Source of the DNA: DASWRT01 sp036403035
GTDB lineage: Bacteria; Pseudomonadota; Alphaproteobacteria; ATCC43930; CGMCC-115725
DNA length: 7,874 nt
Reading direction: 5' to 3'
NCBI GenBank assembly: GCA_036403035.1
Contig: DASWRT010000516.1
Span: 1-7,874, forward strand
Below are positions 1-5,270 of the stretch, in pieces. The notes beneath the pieces are model-generated. The model saw only the letters and a list, made by a program, of their open reading frames with translations, had not been told where the DNA came from and searched no databases. The first letter of the stretch is position 1. Each line of letters begins with the position of its first letter. The position numbers and the translations under genes were made by a program.

Positions 1-46
1 ACTCGATCAGATCCTGCCTCGCCTCGTCCCGTCTCTCGTCCGTCAC
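1..46 (-). CDS. Partial reading frame downstream of the ribonuclease, possibly its inhibitor
   Basis: A GTG codon at 46-44 overlaps the ribonuclease stop codon (GTGA overlap) and opens a frame that runs without a stop to the window edge: VTDERRDEARQDLIE. A GGGAGG sequence lies about eight bases upstream, a good ribosome-binding site. The overlap indicates translational coupling with the ribonuclease. Genes directly downstream of secreted RNase T1/Sa/barnase-type enzymes often encode a barstar-type cytoplasmic inhibitor, so that is the first guess from context. The 15 visible residues do not resemble the usual barstar N-terminus and cannot identify the product. Only the first codons are present; the 3' end is outside the window. 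Confidence 0.4.
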   Translation of the reverse strand, partial: MTDERRDEARQDLIE

Positions 47-468
47 GGCGTCGCCTCCCGAATGCGGCGGAACGTCCGGTAATGGTCGTCGGTGTAATAA
101 CGCTCGCCGCCGCGTCCGGCGATGATGCGACGGGCGCCGCGGTCATGCGCCCCCGGCGTCGGCACCGTGTACTCGCGGTAGTAGCCGCGCTGGCGGAGCG
201 GCAGCCGGCGCTCGAAATTGCCGAACGCGCCGCCGTCCCTTTCGTAGGAAAACGGCCCGCCGCGCTCGATCGATGCGAGAACCCTGCGCACCTCCGCCGG
301 CAGATCCCGCACCGCGACTGACGGAAGCCCGTCGTTGGCCGCCTCGTTCCCGCCGCGCTCGAACGCAGCGACCGGCAGCGCCGCCGTGCCAAGCAGCGCC
401 GCGGCGGCCAAGCGGCACGCCAGCCGCCGCCCCGCCGCCGCGCGTCCGTGCCGCCGCTCGTCCCGCAT
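43..468 (-). CDS. Secreted guanyl-specific ribonuclease, RNase Sa/T1 (microbial RNase) family
   Basis: The 141-aa product has an Arg-rich N-terminus, a hydrophobic stretch at about residues 20-35 and a plausible signal-peptidase site after PVAA (35), so it should be exported. The mature part (about residues 55-137) follows Streptomyces RNase Sa closely: GPF-Y, NxE, LP, GYYREYTV, TPGA, RG-RRII and YYTDDHYRTF. By alignment from memory, the catalytic base is Glu99 (Sa Glu54), the phosphate-binding arginines are Arg110 and Arg114 (Sa Arg65, Arg69) and the catalytic acid is His129 (Sa His85). All are present, so an active enzyme cleaving single-stranded RNA after guanosine is expected. The two cysteines of RNase Sa are absent; the only Cys (18) is in the signal peptide. 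The ATG is 3 nt after the corA stop with a weak ribosome-binding site, suggesting coupled translation in a corA operon. The role could be RNA scavenging or competition; the sequence does not decide. Confidence 0.9.
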   Translation of the reverse strand: MRDERRHGRAAAGRRLACRLAAAALLGTAALPVAAFERGGNEAANDGLPSVAVRDLPAEVRRVLASIERGGPFSYERDGGAFGNFERRLPLRQRGYYREYTVPTPGAHDRGARRIIAGRGGERYYTDDHYRTFRRIREATP

Positions 469-471
469 CGC

Positions 472-1464
472 TCAGAGCCAGCGCCGGAACTTGAAATAGA
501 GGTACGGCAGGATCGCCGACGCGAGCATGATACAGACCGCCATCGGATAGCCGAACGGGAACTCCAGTTCCGGCATGTGCTTGAAGTTCATGCCGTAGAT
601 GCTGGCGACCAGCGTCGGCGGCATGAAGATCACCGCGACGACCGAGAAGATCTTGATGATCGCGTTCTGCTCGATGTTGATGAGGCCGAGCGTCGCGTCG
701 AGCAGGAAGTTGATCTTCTGCGCGAGATAGGCGTCGTGCTCGCCGAGCGAGCGCACGTCGCGCTCCAGCGCCTTCAGGTTTCCCTTCAGGCTCGGCTGGA
801 CCCAATCGGCGCTGCCCTGGCGGAAGAACGGAATCATGCGGTCGAGGCTGAGCAGGCTCTCCCGTATCTTCGTCGCGAGGTCGTTGTTGCGGCCGATCCG
901 CACCAGCACTTCCTGGAGATCGACCGGCGGCTTCGTGCGCCGCCCCAGCACCGCGGCATGGCGCTGCGGCGGGCGGAACGTGCTGGCCGAAACGGCGTCG
1001 AGGTCGGCGCCGATCCGTTCCAGCAGGTCGGCGGCGCGGTCGACCACGGCTTCGAGCAGCGCGACGAAGGCGCTGTCGCTCGCCAGAACCGGACGCGGCT
1101 GCTTGGCGCAGCGGGCGACGAAGGTGCGGAACGGCAGCGGGTCGGCGTAGCGCACCGTGATCAGGTGGCGCGGCGTCACGATGAAGGTGACCGGCGTGTT
1201 TGCCGGCTCCTCGGTCTCGGCGCGGGAGACGATCGACGCCGTCATGAAGAGCGCGCCGTCCTCGGAATAGAGACGGCTCGACGCTTCGATCTCCTGCATC
1301 TCCTCGCGGGTCGGGATGTTGATGCCGAGGATCGCCTCCAGCAGCTTCTCCTCCTCGCGGGTCGGCTGCATCAGGTCGATCCAGACGCCGTCCGGCGGCA
1401 GGCCGGCCGGTTCGGCCTCGATCCGCTGAAGCGCGCCGTCGCGTGCCGCGTACACCTGCAACAT
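472..1464 (-). CDS. corA: CorA-family magnesium/divalent cation channel
   Basis: The 330-aa product has the usual CorA length. A large N-terminal cytoplasmic domain (about 1-265) includes the long helical stretch leading to the membrane. TM1 is at about 268-292 and ends in the signature YGMNF (GMN at 291-293), the selectivity-filter motif of the family. A short loop containing MPELEFP follows, then TM2 at about 307-327 and a basic tail (KFRRWL) typical of the cytoplasmic C-terminus. The protein should work as a homopentameric inner-membrane channel for Mg2+ (possibly Co2+/Ni2+). The start is supported by AAGGGAG about six bases upstream. A 7-bp hairpin sits just 5' of that site. The ribonuclease gene follows after 3 nt, which suggests one transcript. 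The family is certain; substrate preference is inferred. Confidence 0.95.
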   Translation of the reverse strand: MLQVYAARDGALQRIEAEPAGLPPDGVWIDLMQPTREEEKLLEAILGINIPTREEMQEIEASSRLYSEDGALFMTASIVSRAETEEPANTPVTFIVTPRHLITVRYADPLPFRTFVARCAKQPRPVLASDSAFVALLEAVVDRAADLLERIGADLDAVSASTFRPPQRHAAVLGRRTKPPVDLQEVLVRIGRNNDLATKIRESLLSLDRMIPFFRQGSADWVQPSLKGNLKALERDVRSLGEHDAYLAQKINFLLDATLGLINIEQNAIIKIFSVVAVIFMPPTLVASIYGMNFKHMPELEFPFGYPMAVCIMLASAILPYLYFKFRRWL

Positions 1465-1698
1465 GCCGGGACTCCCTTGGCGCGGCGCAGCGTCCGCGCC
1501 GCCCGCGCGGGATGATGACCATTCCGGGCGCTCCTGTCACGCCTCCGTATTTCCCGCTTCGCGACAATCAATGGATGCGGGTTTACGCTGGATTCACAAT
1601 TGGATATGGCGTATTTCTAAACCGTTTCGTATGCTCACGCATGAAGTGAGCACAACGTCCCCGTGAGGGCGTTGCGTACGCATTTGGGAGCTGGGCTC
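1465..1698. promoter_or_regulatory. Divergent control region between corA and the amidase gene
   Basis: This 234-bp region separates divergent genes, so it must hold both promoters unless transcription enters from outside. For the amidase the best match I see is TTCACA (1593-1598), a 17-nt spacer and TCTAAA (1616-1621); it is weak. For corA no convincing -35/-10 pair is visible. A 7-bp inverted repeat GGCGCGG/CCGCGCC (1479-1485, 1494-1500) lies just upstream of the corA ribosome-binding site in the mRNA. A second, TGCTCAC/GTGAGCA (1632-1638, 1646-1652), lies downstream of the possible amidase promoter. A 10-bp palindrome TGCGTACGCA is at 1673-1682. The stretch around 1560-1640 is more AT-rich than its surroundings, as expected for promoters. 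Confidence 0.5.
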
Positions 1699-2526
1699 AT
1701 GGTGAGCGGGAAGCTGGGACGGCGCGATCTTTTGCGCATCGCCGGCCTCGTGGCTGTGGCGATGGCTGGTGATGCCGCGTTCCGCGGAGCGGACGCAGCC
1801 GAACTCGGACGGGCGAAGCGGCGGCCGATGCCGGTGCCGCGCCATCGCACCATCATCATCGATCCCGGACATGGCGGCGTCGATCCCGGCACGATCGGCA
1901 TCAGCGGCGTCTTCGAGAAGGAAGTCACCCTTTCGGTCGCCCACGACGTCGCGCGCCAGCTCGATGCGACGCGGCGCTACCGCGTCGTGATGACCCGGAC
2001 CAGCGACGAGTTCATCGCGCTACGCGACCGCGTCGCCCGCGCCCGCGCCGCGAACGGCGATCTGTTCCTGTCGCTGCACGCCGACGCGCTGCCGAACGCC
2101 GCGATGCGCGGCGCGTCGGTCTTCACCCTCTCCGAGCAGGCATCCGACCGCGAGGCTGCGGCGCTGGCCGCGAAGGAGAACAAGGCCGACCTGATCGCCG
2201 GGATCGACCTGTCGCGGCACACGCCGGAAGTCAGCTCGATCCTGCTCGACCTCGCGCGGCGACAGACCAACAATCTGTCGATCGGCCTCGCGCGCCAGCT
2301 CGTCGCCGAGCTGGGCACGGCCGTGCCGCTCCTCGCGAACAGCCATCGCGCCGCCGGCTTCGCGGTCCTCAAGGCACCGGACATCCCCTCGGCGCTGGTC
2401 GAGATGGGCTGCCTGTCGAACCGCGACGAAGACAAGCTGCTGCGCAACCCGCTCTATCAGCGGAAGATGGCCAGCACTCTGGTCCGCTCCGTAAACGATT
2501 ATTTCGACGCCGTCCTGAAGGCATGA
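1699..2526 (+). CDS. N-acetylmuramoyl-L-alanine amidase (Amidase_3, AmiC/AmiB-like), Tat-exported
   Basis: The product is a zinc hydrolase that cleaves the MurNAc to L-Ala bond of peptidoglycan, usually during daughter-cell separation. I start it at ATG 1699 (275 aa), which has GGGAG eight bases upstream; the in-frame GTG at 1663 lacks such a site. The N-terminus carries a twin-arginine-like motif (GRRDLLR, residues 7-13) followed by a hydrophobic segment and AxA-type cleavage near 31-34, as in Tat-exported E. coli AmiA and AmiC. Zinc ligands are His58 (DPGHGG), Glu73 (FEKE) and His127 (SLHAD); the catalytic glutamate is Glu235 (VEMGCLSN). The segment at about 145-200 (KENKADLIAGIDL, then a helix rich in Leu and Arg) corresponds to the autoinhibitory insert of division amidases activated by LytM proteins such as EnvC or NlpD. 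There is no AMIN domain, and no LytM activator gene is in view. Confidence 0.93.
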   Translation: MVSGKLGRRDLLRIAGLVAVAMAGDAAFRGADAAELGRAKRRPMPVPRHRTIIIDPGHGGVDPGTIGISGVFEKEVTLSVAHDVARQLDATRRYRVVMTRTSDEFIALRDRVARARAANGDLFLSLHADALPNAAMRGASVFTLSEQASDREAAALAAKENKADLIAGIDLSRHTPEVSSILLDLARRQTNNLSIGLARQLVAELGTAVPLLANSHRAAGFAVLKAPDIPSALVEMGCLSNRDEDKLLRNPLYQRKMASTLVRSVNDYFDAVLKA

Positions 2527-2527
2527 C

Positions 2528-2553
2528 CGACAGCCTGCCCGAGTAGGCTGTCG
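2528..2553 (+). terminator. Hairpin just after the amidase gene, possible terminator
   Basis: A perfect 9-bp inverted repeat (CGACAGCCT at 2528-2536, AGGCTGTCG at 2545-2553) with an 8-nt loop begins two bases after the amidase stop codon. No T-run follows, so it may be a weak terminator or an mRNA 3'-end stabiliser rather than a classical intrinsic terminator. Confidence 0.5.
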
Positions 2554-2656
2554 TCGCCATAGCGCTTGCGCTTGCCGGGCTTGCGGCCGGCGTCGGACCT
2601 GCCTGCTTTGTCGGAAACGCAGCGCAGGCTTTACCCCGCAACACCGCAACCCCATC

Positions 2657-2687
2657 TTGTTCCGGTCGTCGGGCCATCCGATATACA
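2657..2687 (+). promoter_or_regulatory. Possible sigma-70 promoter of dps
   Basis: TTGTTC (2657-2662) and TATACA (2682-2687) resemble -35 and -10 boxes, with a 19-nt spacer that is longer than ideal. The predicted start of transcription would fall around 2694, inside the palindrome at 2693-2709, which is where a repressor would block initiation. Moderate to weak evidence. Confidence 0.4.
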
Positions 2688-2692
2688 CTTTG

Positions 2693-2709
2693 TTTAGAAT
2701 AATTCTAAA
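2693..2709. promoter_or_regulatory. 17-bp palindrome before dps: Fur-superfamily (Irr/PerR/Fur) operator
   Basis: TTTAGAATAATTCTAAA is a perfect inverted repeat of 8 bp around one central base, ending 11 bp before the dps start codon. It is strikingly AT-rich in a GC-rich window. Its form matches the known binding sites of the Fur superfamily: the iron control element of alphaproteobacterial Irr (TTTAGAA/TTCTAAA type) and PerR boxes (7-1-7 type). Placement at the predicted transcription start of an iron-storage gene fits repression that is lifted by iron or peroxide. Which member of the family binds cannot be told from the site alone. Confidence 0.8.
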
Positions 2710-2720
2710 GTGAGGCGGTA

Positions 2721-3188
2721 ATGGGCAATCCGTATGTCAATGATCAGGCGGCACGGAACGAGATCGCACAGGCACTCGGCAAGCTGCTGGCCGACAGCTA
2801 CACGCTCTATCTGAAAACGCACAGCTTCCACTGGAACGTCGTCGGCCCGGATTTCGTGCAGCTCCACAAGCTGTTCGAGGAGCAATACACCGGACTTGCC
2901 GACGCGGTGGACGAGATTGCGGAGCGAATCCGCGCCCTCGGAGCGAAAGCCCCCGGCAGCTATACGGAATTCGGCACGCTGTCCTCGATCAAGGACGAGC
3001 CCGGTGCGCCGGCGGCGCAGGAGATGATCCGGCAGCTGCTCGCCGACAACACGGCGGCCTCACGCTCGGCCCAGGCGGTCGTCGCGGCGGCCGAAGCGCA
3101 CGACGACGTTTCGACGGCCGACCTCGCGACGCAGCGCGTCACGGTGCACGAGAAGGCGGCGTGGATGCTTCAGAGCCTGCTGCAATAG
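2721..3188 (+). CDS. dps: Dps-family ferritin-like DNA-protection / iron-storage protein
   Basis: The 155-aa product has the usual Dps length and fold pattern. It forms a 12-subunit shell that oxidises Fe2+ with H2O2 and stores iron, protecting DNA from Fenton damage. The inter-subunit ferroxidase ligands are all visible with correct spacing: His37 (FHWNVVG), His49 (VQLHKLF), Asp64 and Glu68 (DAVDEIAERI), matching E. coli His51, His63, Asp78 and Glu82. Trp38 of the HWN motif is also present. The N-terminus is short and has no lysine or arginine cluster, so direct DNA binding like that of E. coli Dps is not obvious. A GAGG ribosome-binding site ends five bases before the ATG. The operator at 2693-2709 predicts iron or peroxide control. 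It is a single-gene unit ended by the hairpin at 3239-3279. Confidence 0.95.
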   Translation: MGNPYVNDQAARNEIAQALGKLLADSYTLYLKTHSFHWNVVGPDFVQLHKLFEEQYTGLADAVDEIAERIRALGAKAPGSYTEFGTLSSIKDEPGAPAAQEMIRQLLADNTAASRSAQAVVAAAEAHDDVSTADLATQRVTVHEKAAWMLQSLLQ

Positions 3189-3204
3189 GCAGCAACAGGC
3201 GGTG

Positions 3205-3223
3205 GGCCGGAACGATACCGGCC
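3205..3223 (+). repeat. Small hairpin downstream of dps
   Basis: GGCCGG (3205-3210) and CCGGCC (3218-3223) form a 6-bp stem with a 7-nt loop, 16 bases after the dps stop. It has no T-run and is probably secondary to the longer hairpin that follows. Confidence 0.35.
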
Positions 3224-3238
3224 GCCACGGAGCAGGTG

Positions 3239-3279
3239 AAGGAGGCGGCAGGCGCTCGATCAGCGCCTTGCCGCCTTCT
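3239..3279. terminator. Long hairpin between convergent genes, bidirectional terminator candidate
   Basis: A stem of about 17 bp with one bulged T (3269) and a 5-nt loop (CGATC, 3257-3261) pairs 3240-3256 with 3262-3279; its core is GGCGGCAGGCGCT against AGCGCCTTGCCGCC. It is followed on the plus strand by a pyrimidine-rich CTCTTTC tail, consistent with termination of dps. It overlaps the last codons and stop (3260-3262) of the convergent 75-aa gene, so the same structure forms at the end of that transcript too. Confidence 0.7.
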
Positions 3280-3487
3280 CTTTCAGCGCTTTGAGACGGG
3301 CATAGGCATCGACCACCGGGCCGGTCTCGTGCCGGTGATCGGTGCGGCCGGCGCCGCCTTCGCGGGTCAGCGCCAGTTCGATCGTGCGGAGGATCTGCTC
3401 GGCGACGTCGAGATGGCCCTGCTCGCACGCCTGATCGAAGGCCGCCAGCAGTTTGTCGCTCAGCCGCCGCCCCTGCTGTCCGCTCAT
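3260..3487 (-). CDS. Conserved hypothetical 75-aa protein
   Basis: This small soluble protein reads as real coding sequence. It is mainly helical, with the pattern LSDKLLAAFDQACEQGHLDVAEQILRTIELAL, a polar Gly/Arg/His linker, then PVVDAYARLKALKEKAARR. The first helix pair looks like a single tetratricopeptide-like helical hairpin. I recall similar short hypothetical proteins from alphaproteobacteria but know no function. There is no signal peptide or membrane segment. AGGAGAGG sits directly before the ATG, a strong if close ribosome-binding site. It lies 90 bp downstream of the dehydrogenase gene on the same strand and could be co-transcribed with it, although nothing links them functionally. 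Its 3' end coincides with the hairpin shared with dps. Confidence 0.7.
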   Translation of the reverse strand: MSGQQGRRLSDKLLAAFDQACEQGHLDVAEQILRTIELALTREGGAGRTDHRHETGPVVDAYARLKALKEKAARR

Positions 3488-3577
3488 CCTCTCCTGCGCC
3501 CCCTTGCCCGTCCACGGACGACCGCGCTCAGCGCCCCGGCGGCCGGACGCCGTCTCGTGTTCGGACGGCAGGGCTGC

Positions 3578-4687
3578 TCAGGCGGCCTGAAGGACGGTCG
3601 CTTCCTGGCCGCCACCATACACGGCGGCGAACGGGCTTTCGAGGAACTCGTCGAGCCGCGCCCGCTCCTGGGGCACGAAGCCCGACGCCGGCAGCCGGCC
3701 GCGCCGCAGCAGGTCGACCATGGCGCAGACCCCTGACGCGGTCGTGCGCTGGATCGCGCTCGCGCCGCCGCCCACCGCTGCCCGCTCGTCGCCGAAGACG
3801 CGCCGCGCGTAGGTTTCCTCGACGAGACGGCCATCCGAGGTCCAGCCGCTCGCCGCGACCACGATCAGCACGACATCCTGCGCGGTGGCCGGCACCGCGT
3901 TCTCCAGCACGTCCTTCAGCAGCTCGCGCCGGTCCTTCAGGCGCAGATCCTCCAGCAGCAACCGCGCGATGTCGCGGTGGCCGGGATAGCGGATCGTCCT
4001 GTAGTTCAGCGATTCGACCCGCCCGGCGAGCGTCTCGCAGAGCGTGCCGAGCCCGCCCGACGTGTTGAACGCCTCGTACTCGACGCCGTCGAGTGCGAAC
4101 CGCTCCAGCCCTTCGAGCGGCTGGACCAGGACGCGCCGGCCGCCCTCGATCGCCTCGCACGGGTTGCAGTACTCGTTGATCAACCCGTCGGTCGACCAGG
4201 TGAGGTTGTACTTCAGCGCGTTCGATGGATAGCGCGGCAGCGCGCCGACCCGCAGCCGCACCGAGCGCAGCCGCTCGAACCGCTGCGCCAGCGCATGGGC
4301 GACGATGCCGACGAAGCCGGGCGCGAGCCCGCATTGCGGGACGAACGCTGTCGGCGCACCCTCGGCGATCGCCCGCACCGCGGCGGTCGTCTCGACGTCC
4401 TCCGTCAGGTCGAAGTAATGCGCTCCCGCGGCGCGCGCAGCCGCGGCGATCGTCGGGTTCACGAAGAAGGGGCAGGCGCTGACCGCGGCGTCGTGCCCGG
4501 CGATCGCGTCGCGCACCGCACTCTCGTCGGCGACGTCGACGAGTTCAGTCCTGATCCTAGCCGGCATTCGCGCCAGCGCAGCCGGATCGCGGTCCGCCGC
4601 GGTGACGGAATAGAGACCGCCGGTGGCGGCCAGCATGTCGACGATGGTGGCGCCGACCTTACCGGCGCCGAAGACGATGACCCGCAT
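3578..4687 (-). CDS. Saccharopine dehydrogenase-family oxidoreductase, probable L-lysine 6-dehydrogenase
   Basis: The 369-aa product opens with a Rossmann fold: MRVIVFGAGKVG (GxGxxG at residues 7-12) and an acidic residue at the end of the second strand (TAADRD, Asp32), which favours NAD+ over NADP+. The rest fits the saccharopine dehydrogenase family: QCGLAPGFVGI, YPSNALKYNLTWSTDGLINEY, EAFNTSGG and YRTIRYPGH. These blocks resemble the lysine 6-dehydrogenase of Geobacillus as I remember it, and the length is near that enzyme. That enzyme oxidises the epsilon-amino group of lysine to the semialdehyde. Alternatives are saccharopine reductase or another amino-acid dehydrogenase. A GGGAG site lies about eight bases before the ATG. 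The gene is divergent from an Lrp/AsnC regulator, typical of an amino-acid catabolic gene with its own amino-acid-sensing regulator. The family is secure, the substrate is not. Confidence 0.85.
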   Translation of the reverse strand: MRVIVFGAGKVGATIVDMLAATGGLYSVTAADRDPAALARMPARIRTELVDVADESAVRDAIAGHDAAVSACPFFVNPTIAAAARAAGAHYFDLTEDVETTAAVRAIAEGAPTAFVPQCGLAPGFVGIVAHALAQRFERLRSVRLRVGALPRYPSNALKYNLTWSTDGLINEYCNPCEAIEGGRRVLVQPLEGLERFALDGVEYEAFNTSGGLGTLCETLAGRVESLNYRTIRYPGHRDIARLLLEDLRLKDRRELLKDVLENAVPATAQDVVLIVVAASGWTSDGRLVEETYARRVFGDERAAVGGGASAIQRTTASGVCAMVDLLRRGRLPASGFVPQERARLDEFLESPFAAVYGGGQEATVLQAA

Positions 4688-4805
4688 GTTCTTTTCTCCC
4701 GTTGGCGCTTTGTCCCGCTCCTTCTACGGTAGGGATACGGCGCGGCGGTCGGAACGCAGCGAAGCGCCGGCATCCGGTGCGGAAACGGCGGAACGACGGC
4801 ACGAT
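4688..4805. promoter_or_regulatory. Divergent control region of the dehydrogenase and the Lrp-type regulator
   Basis: These 118 bp separate two divergent genes and should hold both promoters and the binding site of the regulator. A short inverted repeat, CTAC-G-GTAG at 4727-4735, is the only clear symmetry near the middle. I see no full Lrp consensus and no strong -35/-10 pair. Function is inferred from gene arrangement alone. Confidence 0.45.
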
Positions 4806-5252
4806 ATGGCGAAACGTCGGCTCGATGAGATCGACGAGAAATTGATTTCGCTGCTGCGCGGCAATGCGCGGCTGCCCGCGGCGCTGCTCGCGCGCCAGCT
4901 CGGCCTGTCGCGCAGCGCCGTGCAGGAGCGGCTGCGCCGGCTGGAGCGCGACGGCATCGTCCTCGGGTACACGGTGATGCTGGCCGACGAAGCGGCGCCG
5001 GACGCGCCCTACGCCGCCCTGGTGATGGTCGACCTCGACCCGAAGCTGCACGACCGCGCCGTCACTGCCCTGCGCGGCCTCCCCGACGTGCGCCGCTGCC
5101 ACACGGTCAGCGGCACGCACGACCTCGTCATCGAAGTGACCGCGCCCTCCGCCGAGGCGCTCGACGCGGTGCTGACGCGAATCGGCCAACTCCCCGGTGT
5201 CGCCCGCACGACCTCCTCGATTCTGCTGTCGACGAAGTTCGATCGGCGTTGA
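4806..5252 (+). CDS. Lrp/AsnC-family transcriptional regulator
   Basis: The 148-aa product has the standard Lrp size. The N-terminal winged helix-turn-helix begins LDEIDEKLISLLRGNARLP, with the recognition helix in LGLSRSAVQERLRRLERDGIVLGY (about 30-55). The C-terminal RAM/AsnC domain (about 65-140) carries the expected strand and GTHDLVIEV pattern; this domain forms the dimer core and binds amino acids. I take ATG 4806 as the start because it gives the family's normal N-terminus. The frame stays open upstream to 4623 but would run into the dehydrogenase gene on the other strand. The ribosome-binding site is weak. It most likely senses an amino acid, perhaps lysine, and controls the divergent dehydrogenase and itself. 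A long inverted repeat follows downstream. Confidence 0.93.
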   Translation: MAKRRLDEIDEKLISLLRGNARLPAALLARQLGLSRSAVQERLRRLERDGIVLGYTVMLADEAAPDAPYAALVMVDLDPKLHDRAVTALRGLPDVRRCHTVSGTHDLVIEVTAPSAEALDAVLTRIGQLPGVARTTSSILLSTKFDRR

Positions 5253-5270
5253 GCGAAGAAAACCTGATTA

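Noticed and set aside
448..1515. A 355-codon plus-strand frame antisense to corA
   Set aside because: It is rich in Arg, Asp, Glu and His with no motif, typical of the antisense frame of a GC-rich gene, while CorA on the other strand is unambiguous.
143..1567. A 474-codon open frame on the minus strand across corA and the ribonuclease
   Set aside because: Its product is low-complexity Arg/Ala/Gly/Pro-rich, overlaps corA in another frame and has no domain pattern; it is a GC-rich shadow frame.
2020..2688. A 222-codon minus-strand frame antisense to the amidase gene
   Set aside because: Composition of a shadow frame; the amidase catalytic residues on the plus strand settle the coding strand.
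4720..4740. Lrp-box between the dehydrogenase and regulator genes
   Set aside because: Only a 4-bp-arm symmetry (CTAC-G-GTAG) is present; it is too short to call a binding site.
4623..4805. N-terminal extension of the Lrp-type regulator
   Set aside because: It would overlap the divergent dehydrogenase gene and precede a complete normal Lrp N-terminus at 4806.
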